Notes under the pieces: model-generated | The model's input: only the letters and a program-made list of their open reading frames with translations | Told to the model about the DNA's origin: nothing | Databases searched by the model: none | Source: an uncultured Sinobacteraceae bacterium | GTDB lineage: Bacteria > Pseudomonadota > Gammaproteobacteria > Nevskiales > Nevskiaceae | Direction: 5' to 3' | NCBI GenBank assembly: GCA_903822975.1 | Contig: CAIJRD010000013.1 | Location: 62,001-126,000 of the forward strand | Length of the DNA stretch: 64,000 nt | Translations under genes and position numbers: made by a program | In this document: piece by piece, positions 56,359-64,000 of the stretch | Position numbering within the stretch: position 1 is the stretch's first letter | How the letters are laid out: every line of letters starts with the position of its first letter

Positions 56359-57198
56359 TCAGTTGCCGGTGCCGGTGCCGGTGCCGGTGCCGGCAGATGC
56401 GTGGTGATTCGCTAATAACGCGAACTGCGCTGGCGAAAGCACCTCGGCTCGCGCACCGGGATCAATGCCGCAATCGGTGATTGCGTTCGCAGTCATCAGG
56501 CTTCGCAGCGAGTTGGTCAGCGTCTTCCGGCGCTGGGAAAACGCGGCCGTGACCACGCGGTCGTAGACCGCCAGATCATCGATCTGAAAAGCTGCGGGCC
56601 GCGGTGTAATTCGCACCACCGACGACATCACCTTCGGCGGCGGATTGAACGCGCCGGGCCCCACATCGAATAGCGAGTCGGCCTGCGCGCGCGCCGCAAC
56701 AGTCGCGGTGAGTCGGCCGTAGTCCTTGCCACCTGGGGTTGCCGTCAGGCGATCGACCACTTCCTTTTGCAGCATGAAGTGCATGTCGCGCACCTGATCG
56801 CTGTAGCCCAGCAGATGGAACAGCAGCGGCGTGGAGATGTTGTACGGCAGATTGCCGACCAAGCGCAGTGGCCGTGCGTCGGTGCGCAGGCTGCCGAAAT
56901 CGAATTGCAGCGCGTCCGCCAAGTGCACCTTGAGTTTGGTCTCGGCATCTGGACCGCAGATGCGCTGCAGATGCGGAATCACGTCGCGATCGATTTCCAC
57001 GACCTGCAGAAGCGCCAGTTGTTGCAGCAGAGGACCGGTGAGGGCGCCGAGCCCAGGTCCGATTTCGACGACGAGATCGTTGGCGTCGGGACGCAGCGCG
57101 CGCAGGATCCGATCGATCACATAGGGATCGTGCAGAAAGTGTTGGCCAAAGCGCTTGCGCGCGACGTGCGCCGAGCCGCTGCTGACTTCGCGGCTCAT
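56359..57198 (-). CDS. rsmA: 16S rRNA (adenine1518/1519-N6)-dimethyltransferase RsmA (KsgA)
   Basis: Dimethylates two adjacent adenosines near the 3' end of 16S rRNA, using S-adenosylmethionine, late in 30S assembly. It has 279 residues: RKRFGQHFLHDPYVIDRI, then motif I EIGPGLGALTGPLL, acidic motif VEIDRD, and catalytic NLPYNISTPLLFHLL, all intact. The end is unusual: after the conserved SPAQFALLAN the chain runs into a GTGTGTG tail encoded by a 6-bp repeat. It overlaps pdxA by four bases. apaG and apaH, the usual next genes, are displaced by the Tad operon. Confidence 0.97.
   Translation of the reverse strand: MSREVSSGSAHVARKRFGQHFLHDPYVIDRILRALRPDANDLVVEIGPGLGALTGPLLQQLALLQVVEIDRDVIPHLQRICGPDAETKLKVHLADALQFDFGSLRTDARPLRLVGNLPYNISTPLLFHLLGYSDQVRDMHFMLQKEVVDRLTATPGGKDYGRLTATVAARAQADSLFDVGPGAFNPPPKVMSSVVRITPRPAAFQIDDLAVYDRVVTAAFSQRRKTLTNSLRSLMTANAITDCGIDPGARAEVLSPAQFALLANHHASAGTGTGTGTGN
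56365..56394. repeat. 6-bp tandem repeat at the 3' end of rsmA
   Basis: Four perfect GCCGGT units plus one GCCGGC. On the coding strand they encode alternating Gly-Thr just before the rsmA stop. Six bases keep the frame, so copy-number change would only lengthen or shorten the tail. Confidence 0.9.
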
Positions 57199-58232
57199 CG
57201 CGCGGCACTCGCTTGCGGACGACGGAGCAGCTTGGCCGCAAGCTGCATCGCGGCGCGCAGGCTGCCGTCGTCCGCGCGGCCGCTGCCGACTAGATCCAGC
57301 GCGGTGCCGTGATCGACCGAGGTCCGCACGATCGGCAAACCGAGCGTGACGTTCACCGCGCGACCGAACCCGGCGTACTTCAGAACCGGCAGTCCCTGGT
57401 CGTGGAACATCGCCAGCACCGCGTCGGCCTCGCGCAGATGCGCGGGCGTGAACAGCGTGTCGGCCGGCAGCGGTCCGACCAGATCGAGCCCTTCGCAGCG
57501 GAGGCGTTCCAGCGTCGGGATGATCGTGTCGATCTCCTCCCGACCGAGGTGCCCGCTTTCGCCGGCATGGGGATTGAGTCCGCAGACTAGGATGCGCGGC
57601 CGGGAGATTTGGAATTGCGTCTTCAGATCGGATGCGAGGATGCGCAGCACCTGTGTCAGTGAGGCCTGGGTGATCGCCTGCGGCACCGCGTGCAGGGGCA
57701 GGTGCGTTGTCGCCAGCGCCACCCGCAGGCCGCCTGCAACCAGCATCATCACCGGCATCGGTGCCCCGGTCAGCTCGGCCAGGAATTCCGTGTGCCCGGT
57801 AAACGCAACACCGGCGTCATTGATCACGCTTTTCTGCAGCGGGCCGGTCACCAGTGCCGCGTGCGGAGTTGCGCGGACCTGTGCGACCGCACTGCGCAGG
57901 CAGTCCAGCACATAGGACGCGTTGCGTGGATCGAGTCGGCCTGGCGTGCAGGCAGTGGCGAGTCTCACGGGGGACACCCAGAGCTCGCCACCGGTGCTGC
58001 GTGGCGGCCGTTGACCGGGTTCAAGTTCGTGAATCTTGATGGCGATCCCGAGCAATTGCGCCCGCGCGCGCAGCAACTCGGGATCGGCCACCGCAGCCCA
58101 GCGCACGGGCCAGCTGCGCTGGGCCAGGCTGAGCGTGAGATCGGGCCCGATGCCGGCAGGCTCGCCCGGCGTCAGCAGCAACAGCGGTGCTGCGTTCGGC
58201 GTGCTGGCTGTGGCGCGTATGCGCGCGCCCAT
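57195..58232 (-). CDS. pdxA: 4-hydroxythreonine-4-phosphate dehydrogenase PdxA
   Basis: Oxidises 4-phosphohydroxy-threonine in pyridoxal phosphate synthesis. It has 345 residues: TPGEPAGIGPDLTLSLAQ at the start, TGHTEFLAELTG and THLPLHAVPQAI for the metal site, GLNPHAGESGHLGREEID, and AMFHDQGLPVLKYAGF/RTSVDHGTALDL near the end. All are typical and intact. It lies between surA and rsmA on the minus strand, overlapping rsmA by four bases, which is the standard order. Confidence 0.96.
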   Translation of the reverse strand: MGARIRATASTPNAAPLLLLTPGEPAGIGPDLTLSLAQRSWPVRWAAVADPELLRARAQLLGIAIKIHELEPGQRPPRSTGGELWVSPVRLATACTPGRLDPRNASYVLDCLRSAVAQVRATPHAALVTGPLQKSVINDAGVAFTGHTEFLAELTGAPMPVMMLVAGGLRVALATTHLPLHAVPQAITQASLTQVLRILASDLKTQFQISRPRILVCGLNPHAGESGHLGREEIDTIIPTLERLRCEGLDLVGPLPADTLFTPAHLREADAVLAMFHDQGLPVLKYAGFGRAVNVTLGLPIVRTSVDHGTALDLVGSGRADDGSLRAAMQLAAKLLRRPQASAAR

Positions 58233-58246
58233 GCGTGGCGCCGCGC

Positions 58247-59626
58247 TTAGGACGACTTCGGCGCGACGGCCGGCTTGTCGTCGCTCACCGCAGGTTTAGC
58301 GCCACCGTCGGTTGCTTTGTCCGCGCTGCCACCGAGGCGATATTCGATATAGGCCTCTTCGCGCAGACGACGCAACCAGGCTTCGTATTCCTCGTTTTCC
58401 TTGCGCTGCATGATCGTTTGCCGCGCGCGGCCGCGACGCGTTTCCTCGGTGGTGTCGCGGGTGCGCCGCTCCAGCACCTGCGCAATATGCCAGCCGAACT
58501 GCGTGTGGAACGGCTGACTGATGCCGTTCGGTGCGAGTGCGTCGATCTGCTTCTGGAATTCCGGCGCGAACACACCAGACGGCTGGAAGCCCAGATCGCC
58601 GCCGGCATTCTTCGACCCCGGATCGTCCGAGTACTTCTTCGCCAGCGCGGCGAAGTCTTCGCCTTTCTTGATGCGCTCGTACAAATCGTTGATCAAGGTC
58701 TGCGTTGCCGCCTCGTCGCGGATCGCATTCGGGATCAGCAGGATGTGACGTGCCTTGGTCTCGTCGACGGTCTGACGTTCGCCGGCGCTGCGCTTGTCGG
58801 TCAGCTTGATGATGTTGTAGCCGTTCGAGCCTTCGATCAGATCGCTGACATCGCCGACCTTCATCTTCGGCACGACGTTGGCGAAAATCGTCGGCAGGTT
58901 GCCGCCCTTGCGCCAATCGAGATCGCCGCCCTGCAGCGCCTGCTGGCCGTCGGAACTGGCGACGGCCACACGTGCGAAATCTTCGCCGCCCTGCACCCGC
59001 TTGAGCACCGCTTCAGCCTTGGCATGGGCTTTTTCGCGCTGATCCGGATTGGCGCCATCCGGCAGCGCAATCAGGATGTGCGACAGCCGGTATTCGACAT
59101 CGTCGTTGGCGCCCTGGCCGGCCAGATAGAGATCGACGTCCTGATCGGTCACCAGCACGCGCGAGCCGACTTCCTTCTGACGTACGCGCTGCACCAGCAC
59201 CTGATCGCGGATTTCCTCACGCACGGACTGGTAATCCAGGCCTTCGCCTTTCAGCTCCTGAATGAATTCCGGCAGGCTCATCTTGTTCTGCGCGGCAACG
59301 TTGCTGATCACTTCGTTGAGTTCGCGATCGTCGATCTTGATGCCGGCTTCGGCAGCGCGCTTGGTCTGGATGCGGGTCAGGATCAGGCGCTCCAGCACCT
59401 GCGTGCGCACGACGTCGTCCGGCGGCGGCGCGATGTTGCGCTGCTTGATCTGTTCCTGGGCGTTGTGAACCGCGCGATCGAGTTCGCTTTGCAGGATCAC
59501 GTTGTCATCCACCACGGCGACGATGCCGTCGAGCGGGACCGGCACCGCCCAGGCAGCGAACGTCGCCAGAGCGAAAAAGAAGGAGAAACCGACGAGGCGC
59601 AGGCGGAAGGTGCGGCGCAGGAACAT
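58247..59626 (-). CDS. surA: Periplasmic chaperone and peptidyl-prolyl isomerase SurA
   Basis: The main periplasmic chaperone for outer-membrane beta-barrel proteins. It has 459 residues: a signal peptide (SFFFALATFAAWAVPVPL), an N-terminal chaperone domain (GIVAVVDDNVILQSELDRAV), two parvulin domains (about 185-285 and 300-400; LAGQGANDDVEYRLSHILIA and ARHILLIPNAIRDEAATQTL) and a short C-terminal chaperone segment with RTRDTTEETRRGRARQTIMQ. The C-terminal tail is Lys/Ala/Asp-rich. The ATG at 59626 is used; 35 upstream codons overlap lptD and are not credible. Confidence 0.95.
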   Translation of the reverse strand: MFLRRTFRLRLVGFSFFFALATFAAWAVPVPLDGIVAVVDDNVILQSELDRAVHNAQEQIKQRNIAPPPDDVVRTQVLERLILTRIQTKRAAEAGIKIDDRELNEVISNVAAQNKMSLPEFIQELKGEGLDYQSVREEIRDQVLVQRVRQKEVGSRVLVTDQDVDLYLAGQGANDDVEYRLSHILIALPDGANPDQREKAHAKAEAVLKRVQGGEDFARVAVASSDGQQALQGGDLDWRKGGNLPTIFANVVPKMKVGDVSDLIEGSNGYNIIKLTDKRSAGERQTVDETKARHILLIPNAIRDEAATQTLINDLYERIKKGEDFAALAKKYSDDPGSKNAGGDLGFQPSGVFAPEFQKQIDALAPNGISQPFHTQFGWHIAQVLERRTRDTTEETRRGRARQTIMQRKENEEYEAWLRRLREEAYIEYRLGGSADKATDGGAKPAVSDDKPAVAPKSS

Positions 59627-59660
59627 GATTTGATTCGCGTGTGATGCCCAAAAGAGGACG

Positions 59661-61913
59661 CTAAGGTAACACCTTCGAGGCCCGCGACGGGGCGATCGAG
59701 GCATCCGGGTCCAGCGCCGGCAGCAGTGCATCGAAGCCGTTGCCGAGGCGTGTCAGGCCCTTCAGCTCCAGCTGGAAATACACGCCGTTGCTGAAGGTGC
59801 CGTTGACGTTCGACAGGTAACGCCGGTAGGTGGTGCGCATCGCCCAGCAGCAAGTCTCGTATTCCAGGCCGACGAAGGAATCCAGCGCTTTCGACTGGCG
59901 CACCGAGTATTTGAGCTGCGAGGCGACGCGCCAGCGGTCGATGATCGGCGTTGAGAAACTGGCGTCGGTCTCCTCCAGCAAGCCGCTGCGATAACGATAC
60001 GCGAGATCCAGACGCTGCCCCTGCAGCCCGGCGTCAGGCTGGCGGTAGCGCAGCGCCAGCGCACCGCGTTCGATTCGGTCGAACTGCGGCGCAACTTCGA
60101 GCGCGCTGTCGGTCGACCAGCGCCGGCTGATCTGATAGTTCAACTCGCCGATATAGTCGGAACTGCCGGCGCTCGGGGTGGCAATCCCTGGAATGTCGAC
60201 GCGCGGGCCGCGGAAGTAATAGACCTCGCCGAAGCTCGCGGTGAGCCGGACCACGCCCGAATCCGGATTGATGAAACGGGTCGTCAGCGCGCTGGTGAGT
60301 TGGTTGGCATCGGCGATGCGATCGCTGCCGGAGTAGCGATTCAGCGCAAAGAGTTGCGGGAAGTCGAAGTCGGGCTGTCCCGAATCAAACAGTGGCAGCG
60401 CGTCCTGATTGCGGTACGGCACCACCAGGTACTGCACATGCGGCTCCAGGATCTGCAACAGGCCGCCGGGCGTTTCGCGTTCGAATCGCAGGCCGCCGTC
60501 GGTACTGAACAGTGGCAGCGTGCGGCGCGGCTCGTTGGGCGCTCCTGTCGGTGTGCCGGTCAACGAGTAGGCGGTGTAGTTCAGATCGGCCTGCGCCGAC
60601 GCGAACCAGGCGTTGCGGTCCTTGTCCCAGCGCAGATAGGGCTGACCGATCAACCGAAGGCCTTGCACCGAGCTGCTGTCGCGCACGAAGTTGGTGAATT
60701 CGCCATTGAGTCCCGCCCGCGTGCCGTACCAGTCGCTGGGCGTCAGTGCGTTGAGGCGAATTTGCGGCAGACGGGTATAGGGATTCTGATCATCCGTCAG
60801 CAAAGTGGTGATCGGCTGGTAGTCCTGCACCAGCAGTTCCACGCTGTAGGCGGTCGGTGCCTGGTAGGTCAGCGTCGCTCCGCGCGCGAGGTACGGCGTG
60901 GACGAGAGGTCGAAACGCGCGCCCAGATCGCTGAAGTAGTTCGGATCGCTGACGTGCGCGTAATGCCCCTCGACCGCGAAGCGGTTGCTCAGACGGCCTT
61001 CGTGGCTGAAGTCGATGTAATCGCGTTCCCGCCGCGCTTCGTCGTCGTACGGCATGTACTCGCCGTGCAGCGATCCCTCCTGGTGGGCGAACAAATAGCG
61101 GCTGTCGAGACCGAGCTGCGCGCCGCGATCGGACATGTAGCGCGGCGTAATCGTGGCGTCGTAATTCGGCGCAAGATTCAGATAGATCGGCTGACGCAGA
61201 TCGAAGCCGCGCTGGTTCGACTCGCCGAAGATCGGCGCCAGCACACCCGAATGACGTTCGTTGTCGATCGGATACTGCAGATACGGCAAATACAGAATCG
61301 GCACGTGCTGGAACCGCAGCACTGCGTCATGGGCGTCGCCCATGCCGGTGTCTTCGTTGAGCTTGAGCTTGCGCGCCGACAGCAGCCAGGCTTCGCTGCC
61401 GAGCGCACAACTGGTGTAGGTCGCGTGGTCGAGTTCGGCGGTGTGTTCGCCGGTGACGAAGATGCGATCCGCGGTGCCGCGACCGTCTGCCGAAATCAGC
61501 GTGAAATGCGTGCCCTGAAATTCGCCGGTGCGTTGATCCAGATCGAACTCGGCGTGCTCGCTCTTGATCACCAAACGTGGATCGCGGAACAGCGATTCGG
61601 AGTTGATCGAGATGTGCTTGTTGGGGCCGTCGTAGTCGACTGTCTGCGCGGCGAACGCGCGCCCGTCCTGGCTCAGGTGCACCGAGCCGGTCAGGCGCGA
61701 AAGGCCGCTCTGTGTCGCGGCAACCTGATCGGCGTCGAGCACCAGGTTGGGATCTGCGATCACCGGCGGCAGCTCATTGGTGTACTGCAACTGCGGGCAG
61801 GACGCCGGGTCGCGCGGCACGTCCGACGAGCTGTAGGCCTGCACAGTGCCAGCCGCCAAAAGGGCAGCGAGGGCGGCAGCCATGCGCAGCGCGGGCCGTA
61901 GGAGAAATCGCAA
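59661..61913 (-). CDS. lptD: LPS-assembly outer membrane protein LptD
   Basis: Inserts lipopolysaccharide into the outer leaflet as a beta-barrel with an N-terminal OstA domain. About 750 residues. A signal peptide (LRPALRMAAALAALLAAGTV) precedes a cysteine at about 39, the OstA domain (about 50-170; LTGSVHLSQDGRAFAAQTVD), a second cysteine in YTSCALGSEAW and the barrel. A CC pair in GLEYETCCWAMRTTYRRY near the C-terminus completes the four-cysteine disulphide set needed for LptE-dependent folding. I take the TTG at 61913 (CAGGA upstream), because the ATG at 62066 would overlap divergent amgK. ATG 61883 is also possible. Confidence 0.94.
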   Translation of the reverse strand: MRFLLRPALRMAAALAALLAAGTVQAYSSSDVPRDPASCPQLQYTNELPPVIADPNLVLDADQVAATQSGLSRLTGSVHLSQDGRAFAAQTVDYDGPNKHISINSESLFRDPRLVIKSEHAEFDLDQRTGEFQGTHFTLISADGRGTADRIFVTGEHTAELDHATYTSCALGSEAWLLSARKLKLNEDTGMGDAHDAVLRFQHVPILYLPYLQYPIDNERHSGVLAPIFGESNQRGFDLRQPIYLNLAPNYDATITPRYMSDRGAQLGLDSRYLFAHQEGSLHGEYMPYDDEARRERDYIDFSHEGRLSNRFAVEGHYAHVSDPNYFSDLGARFDLSSTPYLARGATLTYQAPTAYSVELLVQDYQPITTLLTDDQNPYTRLPQIRLNALTPSDWYGTRAGLNGEFTNFVRDSSSVQGLRLIGQPYLRWDKDRNAWFASAQADLNYTAYSLTGTPTGAPNEPRRTLPLFSTDGGLRFERETPGGLLQILEPHVQYLVVPYRNQDALPLFDSGQPDFDFPQLFALNRYSGSDRIADANQLTSALTTRFINPDSGVVRLTASFGEVYYFRGPRVDIPGIATPSAGSSDYIGELNYQISRRWSTDSALEVAPQFDRIERGALALRYRQPDAGLQGQRLDLAYRYRSGLLEETDASFSTPIIDRWRVASQLKYSVRQSKALDSFVGLEYETCCWAMRTTYRRYLSNVNGTFSNGVYFQLELKGLTRLGNGFDALLPALDPDASIAPSRASKVLP

Positions 61914-62052
61914 AATGAATGAATCCTGCAGAGTGGTTCGGGTCGGTCGGGCGCCGGGGCGCTGCAAATCATAACGGGGCTTGGGTACTCTAGGCTGAAC
62001 GGCCTGCAAAAAGCTGCCGCCGTATCCTTTCGTCACCGAGCCGCCGACCGTC

Positions 62053-64000
<1,948 letters not shown>

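Overview
The window looks like a GC-rich gammaproteobacterial chromosome of the Lysobacterales (Xanthomonadales). Family is uncertain; Rhodanobacteraceae-like is a guess. Reasons: pilS-pilR lies next to sucC-sucD; nadE, bamD, rluD and pgeF are in the order usual for xanthomonads; two xanthomonalisin-type S53 proteases are present; and there is an lptD-surA-pdxA-rsmA run. All functions are inferred from protein motifs and gene order. No database search was possible.

Layout. (1) 1-17,534 is an accessory region, patchier and visibly less GC-rich than the rest. It holds two paralogues of an unrecognised protein (one cut by the window edge), a VOC protein with an AraC regulator, IS3-family debris, two membrane-anchored TPR proteins, a hydroxylaminobenzene-mutase-like membrane protein, a GAF-only protein, a Crp/Fnr regulator and a PAS-PAS-PAS-GGDEF-EAL protein. 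It ends in a small integrase module (hypothetical, AlpA-like, hypothetical, P4-type integrase) against the 3' end of tRNA-Leu(CAA). (2) 17,535-28,162 holds queA, moaB, uvrA, two tandem secreted S53 proteases with their own terminators, and a bile-acid-symporter-like carrier. (3) 28,408-41,025 is conserved core: a DUF885 lipoprotein, pilR, pilS, a PP0621-like gene, sucCD, nadE, bamD, rluD and pgeF. (4) 41,262-47,033 holds a YCF48-like/RND exporter pair, an ICMT-family methyltransferase and apaH. (5) 47,113-56,314 is a compact Tad (tight adherence) pilus operon with a sigma70-like promoter: flp, tadV, tadE, cpaB, cpaC, tadZ, tadA, tadB, tadC, tadD and a DUF3613 gene. (6) 56,359-64,000 holds rsmA, pdxA, surA and lptD on the minus strand, and divergent amgK, murU and an OsmC-family gene cut by the window end.

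How genes work together. The Tad genes form one secretion and assembly machine: pilin, prepilin peptidase, secretin, ATPase, inner-membrane platform and pilotin-like lipoprotein. SurA, LptD and BamD serve outer-membrane biogenesis. AmgK and MurU form the cell-wall recycling bypass to UDP-MurNAc. PilS/PilR is the sigma54-dependent type IV pilus two-component system. The PAS/GGDEF/EAL, GAF and Crp genes of the left island look like a signalling cargo set.

Most notable points: the Tad operon sits exactly between rsmA and apaH, which are normally neighbours, and apaG is not seen; the TadZ homologue has lost its Walker A loop; short tandem repeats (6, 8, 12, 14 and 15 bp units) recur at gene ends; a four-copy GTTATACC array abuts the integrase start; and BamD carries a low-complexity tail of about 147 residues.
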